In this document: piece by piece, positions 46,889 to 56,911 of the stretch
Position numbering within the stretch: position 1 is the stretch's first letter
Layout of the letters: each line of letters begins with the position of its first letter
Origin: Methylobacterium sp. C25
GTDB taxonomy: Bacteria; Pseudomonadota; Alphaproteobacteria; Rhizobiales; Beijerinckiaceae
Direction of reading: 5' to 3'
Assembly (NCBI RefSeq): GCF_021352225.1
Contig: NZ_JAAUVI010000005.1
Location: 186,001-250,000 of the forward strand
Length of the DNA stretch: 64,000 nucleotides
Program-made: the position numbers and the translations under genes
Notes under the pieces: model-generated
What the model saw: only the letters and a program-made list of their open reading frames with translations
The model's database searches: none
Told to the model about the DNA's origin: nothing

Positions 46889-47572
46889 ATGGCGCAGTCG
46901 GCCACCGCCGATGCCAACGAGCCACCGAAGCGCGGAAGCGGCGGACGTCCCACCCGGGAGGAAGCGGCGCGTCGCGAGGCTCGAATCGTCGAGGTGGCGA
47001 CGCAGCTCTTCATGGAGCGAGGCTTCGACGCGACGTCGATCGACGCGGTCGCCGAGGCAGCGGGCGTGAGCAAGCCGACGCTCTATGCGCGCTATCGCGA
47101 CAAGCGGGCCCTGTTCGAAGCCGTCCTGGAAGAGCGCGTCCGTGAATGGCTCGCCCCCCTGACAGCCGCCGAAGCCGAGGCCCTGCAGGCCAAGCCGGGG
47201 GGCGCCGAAGCAGTGCTCGACGATCTCAGCCGCAGCCTGCTCGCGCGCTCGCAGGAGCCCGGCGCGGCTGCGCTCACACGCTGCATCGCCGCGCAGGCCC
47301 TACAGTTTCCGGAGATGGCGAAGCTCGCCTACGAGGAAGGATGGCTGCGCGGCGTGCGCGCCGTCGGCCGCTTGCTGGACGTTCTCGCGGCCCAGGGACA
47401 GATCCAGGTCGACGATTCCGAGATCGCCGCCGATCTGTTTCTCAACCTGATCCTCGGCCGCTCTTCGAAACAGGCGCTCTACGGTATCGCCTTCGATCCG
47501 AAGGCTCAGGAGAAGCGGCGGCGTGCAGCCGTGGCGCTTTTTCTGGCCGGTGTCAGGCCGCATCGCGGCTGA
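46889..47572 (+). CDS. TetR family regulator of the efflux pair
   Basis: A 227-residue repressor with a TetR HTH domain at about 25-75: RIVEVATQLFMERGFDATSI, DAVAEAAGVSKPTLYARYRDK and RALFEAVLEERV. The C-terminal domain resembles the AefR-like group. AAGGAG lies nine bases before the ATG. Its divergent position to emrAB with a shared palindrome strongly suggests it represses both its own gene and the efflux pair, with the pump substrate or a phenolic compound as inducer. The inducer is not known. Confidence 0.93.
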   Translation: MAQSATADANEPPKRGSGGRPTREEAARREARIVEVATQLFMERGFDATSIDAVAEAAGVSKPTLYARYRDKRALFEAVLEERVREWLAPLTAAEAEALQAKPGGAEAVLDDLSRSLLARSQEPGAAALTRCIAAQALQFPEMAKLAYEEGWLRGVRAVGRLLDVLAAQGQIQVDDSEIAADLFLNLILGRSSKQALYGIAFDPKAQEKRRRAAVALFLAGVRPHRG

Positions 47573-47732
47573 GGGCGATCTGCCAGGTTCTCCACCCGGA
47601 AGTCGATGGCCACAGCTCCTTTCTCGCCTTCATGGCCAAGAGGGAGCTCGCGAAGTGCGGCAGAGTGATCGGCTTGGCGCCATCGGGCCCCTCTGTTGCG
47701 CCGGCCTCATTTCCGCGCCACGAGCGGCCGCG

Positions 47733-50225
47733 ATGCCCCTGCCCCCGACGAGCCCTCTGCCGATTGATGCCGTCCTGCTGCAACTGCGCGAGGCGCTGGT
47801 CGTGTCGAGTGCGGCGGTCCTCGTCGCGCCGCCGGGTGCCGGCAAGACCACGCGGGTGCCGCTCGCGCTCCTCGATGAGCCTTGGCTCGCCGACCAGAAA
47901 ATCATTCTGCTGGAACCGCGCCGTCTCGCCGCGCGCGGCGCCGCCGAGCGCATGGCGAAGACGCTGGGCCAAGCCGTCGGCGACACGGTGGGCTTACGTG
48001 TCCGCCTCGGCTCCAAGATCTCGGCGCGAACACGGATCGAAGTCGTCACAGAGGGCGTGTTCTCGCGCATGATCCTTGACGATCCCGAATTGTCGGGCAT
48101 CGGCGCGGTGCTGTTCGACGAGTTTCACGAGCGCTCCCTCGACGCCGATCTCGGCCTCGCCCTGGCGCTCGATTCGCAGGCGGGGTTGCGGGAAGACCTG
48201 CGGGTTCTCGTGATGTCGGCGACCCTCGACGGCGCGCGCGTGGCGCACCTGCTAGGCGAAGCGCCCGTGATCGAGTCCGAGGGCCGGGCCTATCCTGTCG
48301 AGACCCGCCATCTCGAGCGTGATCCCAATGCGCGCATCGAGGATTCCGTCACCGAGGCCATTCTGCGCGCCCTCAGGGCGGATAACGGCTCGGTGCTAGC
48401 CTTCCTACCTGGACAAGCCGAGATCCGCCGCGTCGCCGAACGCCTCGAAGGTCGGGTCGGGCCGGAAACGGACGTCGCGCCGCTCTACGGTGCGCTGATG
48501 CAGGGCGAGCAGGACCGGGCGGTCTCGCCCGCGCCTCCGGGCCGGCGCAAGGTGGTGCTGGCGACCTCCATTGCCGAGACCTCGCTCACCATCGAAGGCG
48601 TTCGGATCGTTGTGGATTCCGGCCTCTCGCGGGTGCCGGTCTACGAACCCGGCAATGGCCTGACCCGGCTCGTCACCACCCGCGCCTCGCGCGCTTCGGT
48701 GGACCAGCGCCGGGGTCGCGCCGGACGCACCGAGCCGGGGGTGTGCTGGCGCCTCTGGTCGGAGGCGGCCACCGGCGCGCTGGAGCCGTTCACGCGGCCG
48801 GAGATCCTCGCCGCCGATCTCTCGGGGCTCGTGCTCGATTGCGCCGCCTGGGGCGTCAAGGATCTGAACACCCTGCGTTTTCTCGATCCGCCGCCAGCCC
48901 CGGCGCTGGCGGAGGCGCGTGCTCTTCTGGCCCGTCTCGGTGGTCTCGACGAGGATGGACGGATCACTCCGACGGGGCAGGCCCTGCGTGCCCTGCCGCT
49001 GCCGCCGCGGCTTGCTCGGATGGTGGTGACGGCTGCGGGCGCAGGCGCCGCGCGCCAGGCCGCCGATCTGGCTGCGGTGCTGGTCGAGCGCGGGCTTGGT
49101 GGCGACGGCGTCGATCTCGGGGAGAGGGTGGAGCGCTTTTCGCGCGAGCGCGGCGGCCGGGCTGCAGACATGCGGCGCCTTGCGGAGGGCTGGGCCCGGC
49201 AGGCCGAGCGAGCCACGGTCTCCCCGCAAATATCTAATTTGACAGCGGAAATCCTGTCGCGGCCCGGCCCCCTCCTGGCGCTTGCCTATCCCGATCGGAT
49301 CGCGCGATCGCGAGGGCGAGACGGGGCTTACGTCATGGTCCAGGGCCGCGCGGGACAACTCGATCCGGCCAGCGCGCTGGCGCGCGAGCCGTTCATCGTC
49401 GTCGCTGACCTCGCCGGAACCGCCGGCTCGGCGCGCATTCTGGCGGCTGCGGCGATCGATCCGCGCGAGATTCGAGCCATCGCGTCGAACATGATCGAAG
49501 AGAGCACGACCATCATGTTCGACGACAGCTCCGGCCAAATCCGGGCGCGGACGGGGCGGCGGCTCGGGGCGGTCGTCCTGGACGAGCGCACGCTGCCCGT
49601 TCCGCCTGATGACGCTTCGGCGCAAGTCCTCGCGCGCGGTCTCGCCGGGCTCGGGCTCGACCGACTGCCGTGGAGCGCGGGTCAGCGGCAGTGGCTGGCC
49701 CGGGTCCGGTTCCTGCGGGCGGCCGAGGGCGACGCGTGGCCGGACCTGTCGGACGAGGCGCTGACGCAATCGGCGGAGGCGTGGCTGGCGCCGGCGATCG
49801 TCGGGCGCACCGGACGCGATGCCGTCACCGTGGATGATCTCGGCCGGGCACTCGACGGCCTGCTGCCCTGGAACCTGCGGGCGCGGCTCGAGGCGGAGGC
49901 GCCCTCCCATCTCGAGGTGCCGACTGGCTCGCGCATCCCGATCGATTACGAATCCGGGCCGGAGCCCGTGCTGGCGGTGCGGGTCCAGGAATTGTTCGGT
50001 CTCGACAGGCACCCGAGTCTCGGCGGCGGGCGGGTGCCGCTGGTGCTGCACCTGCTGTCGCCGGCCCAGCGCCCGATCCAGATTACGCGCGACCTGCCCG
50101 GCTTCTGGCGCGGATCGTGGGCGGCGGTGCGTTCCGAGATGCGCGGCCGCTACCCTCGCCATCCCTGGCCGGAGGACCCGCTCTCGGAAGCGCCGACGCG
50201 ACGGGCGAAGCCGCGGGGAACGTGA
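47733..50225 (+). CDS. hrpB: ATP-dependent helicase HrpB
   Basis: An 830-residue DEAH-box helicase. Motif I is APPGAGKTTRVPLALL (about 32-47), motif Ia LLEPRRLAARGAAERMA, motif II is DEFHERSLDADLGLAL, motif III SAT and motif VI QRRGRAGRTEPGVCWRLW, followed by an HA2-like region and the HrpB-specific C-terminal domain. Its RNA substrate and function remain unclear in bacteria. The open frame extends upstream to 47523, but the ATG at 47733 gives the normal HrpB start. Its stop overlaps the next start as TGATG. Confidence 0.93.
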   Translation: MPLPPTSPLPIDAVLLQLREALVVSSAAVLVAPPGAGKTTRVPLALLDEPWLADQKIILLEPRRLAARGAAERMAKTLGQAVGDTVGLRVRLGSKISARTRIEVVTEGVFSRMILDDPELSGIGAVLFDEFHERSLDADLGLALALDSQAGLREDLRVLVMSATLDGARVAHLLGEAPVIESEGRAYPVETRHLERDPNARIEDSVTEAILRALRADNGSVLAFLPGQAEIRRVAERLEGRVGPETDVAPLYGALMQGEQDRAVSPAPPGRRKVVLATSIAETSLTIEGVRIVVDSGLSRVPVYEPGNGLTRLVTTRASRASVDQRRGRAGRTEPGVCWRLWSEAATGALEPFTRPEILAADLSGLVLDCAAWGVKDLNTLRFLDPPPAPALAEARALLARLGGLDEDGRITPTGQALRALPLPPRLARMVVTAAGAGAARQAADLAAVLVERGLGGDGVDLGERVERFSRERGGRAADMRRLAEGWARQAERATVSPQISNLTAEILSRPGPLLALAYPDRIARSRGRDGAYVMVQGRAGQLDPASALAREPFIVVADLAGTAGSARILAAAAIDPREIRAIASNMIEESTTIMFDDSSGQIRARTGRRLGAVVLDERTLPVPPDDASAQVLARGLAGLGLDRLPWSAGQRQWLARVRFLRAAEGDAWPDLSDEALTQSAEAWLAPAIVGRTGRDAVTVDDLGRALDGLLPWNLRARLEAEAPSHLEVPTGSRIPIDYESGPEPVLAVRVQELFGLDRHPSLGGGRVPLVLHLLSPAQRPIQITRDLPGFWRGSWAAVRSEMRGRYPRHPWPEDPLSEAPTRRAKPRGT

Positions 50226-50713
50226 TGCAGACAGGACCGGCGCCGCACGCATCCGGCCGGCTCCAGAGGGGCGGTGATCCGGGCTTCGCGGCCCTCCTGC
50301 GCGGGTTCGATCCGCGGGGCCGGCTGTCGCGCCGCGCTTATGGCCGGCGCGTGGTGCGGCTTGGGCTGCTAGCGGCTGCGCTGGCGTGCCTCGCCGTCGT
50401 GCTGGCTGGCCAGGGATGGCGCGTGGCGGCCCTGGTAGTGGCCGGCAGCGCTCTCCTGCCGGGGCTTGCTGCCCTCGCGCAGACCGTGCGGCGGCTCCAC
50501 GATCGCGGTCGCACCGGCCTGTGGCTCGCCCTGCCCCTGCTGCAGACGGCGCTCAGCTTCGTGCCGATCGAGGATCAGGTCGAGGCCCACCCTGCTGCGG
50601 TCCTGGCCTATGCTCTCGCCGCGCTGGCAGCCGGGCTGTGGTTTCTCATCGAGACGCTGGGCCGGCGCGGCACGGCCGGCCCGAACCGATTTGGCCCCGA
50701 GGACGGAGGCTGA
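50225..50713 (+). CDS. DUF805 family membrane protein
   Basis: A 162-residue inner-membrane protein. The family pattern is present: FDPRGRLSRRAYGRR before the first helix, TVRRLHDRGRTGLWLALPLL between helices, and GPNRFGPE at the end. Three to four hydrophobic helices are seen between residues 45 and 145. The function is unknown. The start overlaps the hrpB stop (TGATG), so it is translationally coupled with the helicase gene. Confidence 0.88.
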   Translation: MQTGPAPHASGRLQRGGDPGFAALLRGFDPRGRLSRRAYGRRVVRLGLLAAALACLAVVLAGQGWRVAALVVAGSALLPGLAALAQTVRRLHDRGRTGLWLALPLLQTALSFVPIEDQVEAHPAAVLAYALAALAAGLWFLIETLGRRGTAGPNRFGPEDGG

Positions 50714-50822
50714 AACGACGGTTCTGGAACGAGGGGACGACGTCCCCACGTCTGAACGCCCGATGCAATCCGGCGGCGGACGGAACCAACCTGAGGTGAG
50801 TCCACTTATCGCGAGTTAGGTC

Positions 50823-51728
50823 TTGGTTCAGACACCAACCTGGACGCAGCCGCCGCATGGCCGCTGCCTCAGGACGCCACAATGGTCCGGTACCAGACTG
50901 AGAAGTCGGCTCCCCTTGTTGGAAGAAGAAGATCCCATCGACGGGCCGACTCGCGCGGGCGCCAAGGCAGGCTCGCCGGAGCGCGCGTGTGAATTCTCCC
51001 CGGCGCAGGAAAGCGTTCCTGTCGCCTCGCAGGGAGTATACCGAAACAGGCTTCTCAGGCGGTGTGTGCCGGCCGACCTCGCGCTGCTCGCAACCAACCT
51101 CGTGCCGGTCGCGCTCGAATGCGGTCAGGTCCTGATCGAGCCCGGCCTGCCGATCCGCGAACTGGTGTTTCCTGAAAGCGGCTTCGTTTCAGTGGTCACG
51201 GGGCGGCGCGGCGACGGGGCCGAAATCGCTCTGATCGGCTGTGAGGGCCTGGTCGGCGCGGTCCCGGCGCTGCTGGGCGTCGATCGAACGCCCGACACAT
51301 CGGTCGTCCAGGTCGCCGGGCATGGCCACAGCATCCGGATGGAAGCGCTCGAGGCGGCCGTGGCGGGGAGCTCGAGCCTGCTTCGGCTGCTGCTCGCTTT
51401 CGTGCAGACGCTCTACCTTCAGACGGCGCAGACCGCTCGTGCCAATCTCACCGACAACCTCGAATCCCGCCTCGCCCGCTGGTTGTTAATGTGCCAGGAC
51501 CGTCTCGGGAGCGCGGACATTGCCGTCACCCACGAGCTCCTGGCGATGGTGCTCGGTGTGCAGCGTTCCAGTGTGACGGTGGCGATCCAGATGATCGAGG
51601 GCCGCGCGCTGATCAAGGCACAGCGAGGCCGGGTCCGCGTGATGGATCGGCATGGGCTAGAGGCGGCTGCCGGCTGTTCCTACGGCCTGCCGGAAACGGA
51701 ATATGCGCGGCTGATCGGGACGGGGTGA
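50823..51728 (+). CDS. Crp/Fnr family transcriptional regulator
   Basis: A regulator with a cyclic-nucleotide-binding-like domain (about 90-200, LECGQVLIEPGLPIRELVFPESGFVSVV and EIALIGCEGLVG) and a C-terminal winged helix (about 215-290, DIAVTHELLAMVLGVQRSSVTVAIQMIE). No cysteine cluster for an FNR iron-sulfur centre is visible. The start is uncertain: TTG 50823 gives 301 residues with a disordered first 70, and TTGs near 50916-50921 would give a shorter protein. The conserved part starts near VYRNRLLRRC. It stands alone; an unusual palindrome lies 100 bases past its end. Confidence 0.88.
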   Translation: MVQTPTWTQPPHGRCLRTPQWSGTRLRSRLPLLEEEDPIDGPTRAGAKAGSPERACEFSPAQESVPVASQGVYRNRLLRRCVPADLALLATNLVPVALECGQVLIEPGLPIRELVFPESGFVSVVTGRRGDGAEIALIGCEGLVGAVPALLGVDRTPDTSVVQVAGHGHSIRMEALEAAVAGSSSLLRLLLAFVQTLYLQTAQTARANLTDNLESRLARWLLMCQDRLGSADIAVTHELLAMVLGVQRSSVTVAIQMIEGRALIKAQRGRVRVMDRHGLEAAAGCSYGLPETEYARLIGTG

Positions 51729-51827
51729 CCAGCGGAGACCGTTGCCGGCGGCACCTTAGGGTTGTTTCGTCGGTGAGATGTGGTCGCGGCGGGTAGAGTA
51801 TTCAATCGGCAATATTCAGTAGCCGTA

Positions 51828-51845
51828 ATGTCGGGTATCCGACAT
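51828..51845. repeat. 18-bp palindrome ATGTCGG-GTAT-CCGACAT
   Basis: Perfect seven-base arms around a four-base spacer, in an AT-rich 204-base gap between the Crp/Fnr gene and the small gene at 51933. It looks like a regulator-binding site for the downstream gene, though a weak terminator for the Crp/Fnr gene is also possible. Confidence 0.5.
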
Positions 51846-51932
51846 AAAACGGTCAATGCGTATACATCTTATGTTGAAACCCTATAGTTGTGCGATTGCT
51901 GCCGAGCGCTCGTGTCATGCGGAGGGCAAACC

Positions 51933-52118
51933 GTGTCCAACGTTGAAGCTCAGGTCGTAATGGAGACGATCGCAGAGATCGAACGAATCCGCGAAATATT
52001 CAAATCAAGTGGTAATCACAGGCTTTGCGTCTTGCTCGACATGATTACAATCGAGTTGAGGCATGAGCAATCGTTTTCCGTTACAGATCCTCGACCTGAC
52101 ACACCATCCGAACCTTAA
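51933..52118 (+). CDS. Small hypothetical protein (61 residues)
   Basis: I do not recognise this protein. The start is GTG 51933, chosen because GGAGG lies seven bases upstream; the frame is open a further 15 codons. The product is 61 residues, with a predicted long helix (about 4-40, MSNVEAQVVMETIAEIERIR and then LLDMITIEL) and a polar, proline-containing tail. It has no signal peptide. The local base composition is AT-richer than the surrounding genes. Its last 38 bases overlap the DUF6894 gene on the opposite strand. Confidence 0.5.
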   Translation: MSNVEAQVVMETIAEIERIREIFKSSGNHRLCVLLDMITIELRHEQSFSVTDPRPDTPSEP

Positions 52119-52311
52119 GCGAAACGTGGCCCGTTTCGTCCCTTGCCGAGAGGATGAGCGTTGTTTCTTTCGCGTCTTCCGCTTCGGCAGCCATCAGAGC
52201 CGCCACGACGCCGAGGGCCTCACGGCGGAGCATGCGGTAATCGCGGATCTCGCGGCCGATTTCGTCGGGGATGGTCGAACCGTCGTCAATGTCGAAGAAA
52301 TAGCGGCTCAA
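52081..52311 (-). CDS. DUF6894 family protein
   Basis: A 76-residue protein of a small family frequent in Methylobacterium-like genomes. The pattern MSRYFFDIDDGSTIPDEIGREI, then RREALGVVAALMAAEAEDA, and VRDETG-like ARDETGHVSLKVRMV is typical. Function unknown; stress-response links are speculative. The start is TTG 52311, without a strong ribosome site. It lies 187 bases downstream of cmk on the same strand and overlaps the end of the small gene at 51933 by 38 bases. Confidence 0.72.
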   Translation of the reverse strand: MSRYFFDIDDGSTIPDEIGREIRDYRMLRREALGVVAALMAAEAEDAKETTLILSARDETGHVSLKVRMVCQVEDL

Positions 52312-52498
52312 GGCCAGCCCCCGGTCTCTATTTGCCGATTTCGGCTATCACGTGCTGGGCGCGCCGGACACGTGTAGGAAGACTTAGCGCAAGCTTGGCC
52401 GGATTGAAAAGCTCGTGCGCAATCTTTGCGGTGGCCAACGCCGCAAGACGATCGATGACAACCTTGGCGGGTATACAGGCGTGGCGCCTGAGTGAGCC

Positions 52499-53131
52499 TC
52501 AGTGCTCGCGGACGCGATCCACGACGTCCCGGGCTGCAGAAAAGGCCTCGTCGGCGTCGAGTTCGGTCGTGTCGATCCGTACGGCATCCTCGGCGGCCTT
52601 GAGCGGGGCGGCACTCCGGGAGCTGTCGCGCTCGTCGCGAGCGCGGATATCGGCGAGGATCGCGGCGAGCGTGGTGTCTTCTCCGCGTCCGGCAAGTTCG
52701 CGATGGCGGCGGCGGGCGCGCTCCTCTGCCGAGGCGGTGATGAACAGCTTCACCCGCGCATCGGGACAAATCACGGTGCCGATGTCCCGTCCGTCCAGCA
52801 CTGCGCCAGCATCGTCCGACGCGAACCGGCGCTGCCAGGAGAGAAGCGCGGCACGCACCTCTGGGATGCCGGAGACCCGCGACGCGGCCTCCCCCATCGC
52901 ACGCTCGCGCAGGCGCGGATCGGCGAGTTGGTCGGCGACGAGCCGGGAGGCGACACGCGTGGCTTCCGCTGTGTCGCTGAGATCGGCCCCGGCATCGAGC
53001 ATCAGCAGCGCGACAGCGCGGTAGAGCAACCCGGTATCGAGATGCGGCAGGCCGTAATGCAGGGCCAGACGGCGTGCGAGGGTGCCCTTGCCGGAAGCGG
53101 CCGGCCCGTCGATGGCAATGACCAATGGCAT
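52499..53131 (-). CDS. cmk: (d)CMP kinase
   Basis: Phosphorylates CMP and dCMP for nucleotide synthesis. The 210-residue protein has the P-loop [17 protein letters not shown] (7-23), the CMP-binding [10 protein letters not shown] (32-41) and [12 protein letters not shown], and the lid RRRHREL. It follows aroA by four bases. In most alphaproteobacteria rpsA follows cmk; here a 187-base gap and a DUF6894 gene follow instead. Confidence 0.96.
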   Translation of the reverse strand: MPLVIAIDGPAASGKGTLARRLALHYGLPHLDTGLLYRAVALLMLDAGADLSDTAEATRVASRLVADQLADPRLRERAMGEAASRVSGIPEVRAALLSWQRRFASDDAGAVLDGRDIGTVICPDARVKLFITASAEERARRRHRELAGRGEDTTLAAILADIRARDERDSSRSAAPLKAAEDAVRIDTTELDADEAFSAARDVVDRVREH

Positions 53132-53135
53132 CGGA

Positions 53136-55071
<1,936 letters not shown>

Positions 55072-55137
55072 TCACCCTCGCCCCTGATGCCTTGACGACA
55101 CACCAAGCAGGGGCGAAAAAAGGAGCGGAGAAGGGGC

Positions 55138-55166
55138 TTGAGTCCCGGCAAACCTCCGCTTATAGA
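55138..55166 (+). promoter_or_regulatory. Sigma-70 promoter of tRNA-Ala
   Basis: TTGAGT (55138-55143) and TATAGA (55161-55166) are separated by 17 bases, a close match to the consensus. It lies about 70 bases upstream of the tRNA gene. Confidence 0.75.
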
Positions 55167-55203
55167 ACCGCCCTCCCCGACGGGCCGACCGCCGGGAGGT
55201 TTT

Positions 55204-55230
55204 CCGAAACGAACGACCAGATCGTTTCGG
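55204..55230. repeat. 9-bp inverted repeat in the tRNA-Ala leader
   Basis: CCGAAACGA (55204-55212) and TCGTTTCGG (55222-55230) are perfect complements with a nine-base loop. They lie between the promoter and the mature tRNA, eight bases before its first base, and may form a stem in the precursor. Confidence 0.6.
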
Positions 55231-55238
55231 ACACAAGT

Positions 55239-55314
55239 GGGGCCTTAGCTCAGCTGGGAGAGCGCTTCCATGGCATGGAAGAGGTCATCGGTTCGATCCC
55301 GTTAGGCTCCACCA
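55239..55314 (+). tRNA. tRNA-Ala (GGC anticodon)
   Basis: A 76-base cloverleaf that includes the encoded CCA (55312-55314). The acceptor stem is GGGGCCT with AGGCTCC, including the G3-U70 pair that marks tRNA-Ala. The anticodon loop ATGGCAT lies between CTTCC and GGAAG, giving anticodon GGC for GCC codons. The T-loop is GGTTCGATCC. Confidence 0.97.
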
Positions 55315-55389
55315 TTTTCCTTCAGTAAGCTCGTCGTTGAGTTCAGGTGCCACAGCCGCGATCGAGACGCGCGCGCCGGACGAGACACG

Positions 55390-55746
55390 ATGAAGATCAC
55401 CCAGGCCTTCACCTTCGAGGCGGCGCACCGCCTTCCGAACGTGCCGCAGACGCATCGCTGCTTCCGCATGCACGGCCACTCCTATCGCGTCGAGCTGACG
55501 GTCTCCGGCCCGGTGGACGCGACGAGCGGCTGGGTCATCGACTTCTACGACGTCGAGAGCGCGTTCAAGCCGATCCTCGAGAGGCTCGACCATCATACCC
55601 TCAACGAGATCGAGGGGTTGGAGAACCCGACCGCCGAGCATATCGCGGCCTGGATCTGGCATAAGACGAAGCCTGTGCTGCCGGGCCTCTCCAGCGTGAA
55701 GGTGATGGAGACGCCGCTATCCTGGGCGGAGTATGACGGCGACTGA
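55390..55746 (+). CDS. queD: 6-carboxy-5,6,7,8-tetrahydropterin synthase
   Basis: Second enzyme of queuosine (preQ0) synthesis, converting dihydroneopterin triphosphate. The 118-residue protein has zinc ligands His13 (FEAAHRL), His28 and His30 (MHGHSY), catalytic Cys24 (THRCFRM) and the [11 protein letters not shown] segment. The [11 protein letters not shown] motif follows. It overlaps queC by 14 bases, so they form a coupled pair. No queE or queF is in the window. The tRNA-Ala gene lies 75 bases upstream. Confidence 0.96.
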   Translation: MKITQAFTFEAAHRLPNVPQTHRCFRMHGHSYRVELTVSGPVDATSGWVIDFYDVESAFKPILERLDHHTLNEIEGLENPTAEHIAAWIWHKTKPVLPGLSSVKVMETPLSWAEYDGD

Positions 55747-56455
55747 TCCGAGCGACGACGGCGCGCTGGTCCTCTTTTCCGGAGGCCAGGATTCGACGAC
55801 CTGCCTCGCCTGGGCGCTGGAGCGGTTCCCCCGCGTCGAGACGCTCGGCTTCGACTATGGCCAGCGCCATCGCATCGAGCTCGACTGTCGCGAACAGCTT
55901 CGCAGCGAACTCGGGCGCCTCGACGAACGCTGGGAGAGCCGTCTCGGCCCCGATCACACCATCGACCTCGCCGCCCTCGGCGCCGTCTCGGAGACCGCGC
56001 TGACCCGGGACACCGAGATCGCCATGGCGGCCGACGGCCTGCCCAACACGTTCGTGCCGGGCCGCAATCTGGTCTTCCTGACCTTCGCCGCTGCCCTCGC
56101 CTACCGGCGCGGCCTGCGCCACATCGTCGGCGGCATGTGCGAGACGGACTATTCGGGCTACCCGGATTGCCGCGACGACACGATCAAGGCGCTGCAGGTC
56201 GCGCTCAATCTCGGCATGGAGCGGCGCTTCGTGCTGCACACGCCGCTGATGTGGCTCGACAAGGCCGCGACCTGGGCGCTGGCCGAAGAACTCGGCGGCC
56301 GGCCGCTGGTCGACCTCGTCGTCGAGGACAGCCACACCTGCTATCTCGGCGAGCGCGGCGAACGGCACGACTGGGGCTATGGCTGCGGCACGTGCCCGGC
56401 CTGCGCGTTGCGAGCAAAGGGCTTCGCAGGCTATCTCGCCAGGCGCGGCGCCTGA
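55733..56455 (+). CDS. queC: 7-cyano-7-deazaguanine synthase
   Basis: Makes preQ0 from 7-carboxy-7-deazaguanine and ammonia with ATP. The 240-residue protein has the ATP-pyrophosphatase loop [16 protein letters not shown] (14-29), [31 protein letters not shown] and a C-terminal zinc site built from the cysteines of HTCYLGER and [10 protein letters not shown]. Normal length. Its start lies inside queD. Confidence 0.97.
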   Translation: MTATDPSDDGALVLFSGGQDSTTCLAWALERFPRVETLGFDYGQRHRIELDCREQLRSELGRLDERWESRLGPDHTIDLAALGAVSETALTRDTEIAMAADGLPNTFVPGRNLVFLTFAAALAYRRGLRHIVGGMCETDYSGYPDCRDDTIKALQVALNLGMERRFVLHTPLMWLDKAATWALAEELGGRPLVDLVVEDSHTCYLGERGERHDWGYGCGTCPACALRAKGFAGYLARRGA

Positions 56456-56588
56456 TCCTCGATACAGTGCTCGATGTGTGCTGTCGCACGCGAATGAGAA
56501 TTCGTGTGTAACCTCTCCGTCTGTTCCGCGAAATCCTGATTAGCTGCGGCCAATACCGGCGCCAGAGCTCAATCAGGAGAAATATATC

Positions 56589-56822
56589 ATGATCAAGCAG
56601 ATCTTTGTTGCTGCTATTCTTGCTGTTGGTGCGACCAGCGGTGCTCTCGCACAGACGCGCACTATCAACGTCTGGGGTGCGCAGCTTGAGGTGCCGACCT
56701 ATGGCGCGCCCGCGCCTGCCGCTCCCTCGGCCATGCAGGCTGCGGAGCGCTTCGATCGGAACACCACGACCTTCACGGCGATGCACACCCGCGACGGCCG
56801 CTCGCAGTCGCGCAACCGCTGA
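56589..56822 (+). CDS. Small secreted protein (77 residues)
   Basis: I do not recognise a family. The N-terminus MIKQIFVAAILAVGATSG is a clear signal peptide, with cleavage expected after ALA (about residue 21). The mature part is about 56 residues, with a proline/alanine-rich stretch (APAPAAPSAMQAA) and a polar end. A good AGGAGA site is nine bases before the ATG. It stands alone after queC, and is followed by a strong hairpin, so it looks like a complete transcription unit. It may be periplasmic; no cysteines or metal motifs are seen. Confidence 0.75.
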   Translation: MIKQIFVAAILAVGATSGALAQTRTINVWGAQLEVPTYGAPAPAAPSAMQAAERFDRNTTTFTAMHTRDGRSQSRNR

Positions 56823-56843
56823 CATCGACCTTTCTGTAATGAC

Positions 56844-56880
56844 AACGGCGGCGCGCTCCGAAGGGAGGCGCCGCCGTTGC
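56844..56880 (+). terminator. Long hairpin after the small secreted protein gene
   Basis: CAACGGCGGCGC (56844-56855) pairs perfectly with GCGCCGCCGTTG (56869-56880), and an inner CTCC/GGAG stem extends it past one unpaired base. No T run follows. It lies between the secreted-protein gene and the convergent hypothetical gene at 56912. Confidence 0.65.
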
Positions 56881-56911
56881 CGTCATGGCGGGTGCCGAGC
56901 CCGGGCCCGCT

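Noticed and set aside
48405..50252. A 615-codon minus-strand frame opposite hrpB
   Set aside because: hrpB shows all helicase motifs on the plus strand; the antisense frame is arginine-rich without motifs.
55079..55115. CGCCCCTG/CAGGGGCG hairpin after the TIGR02300 gene
   Set aside because: On the plus strand it is followed by a run of A rather than T, so it does not fit a rho-independent terminator for that gene; the loop of 21 bases is also long.
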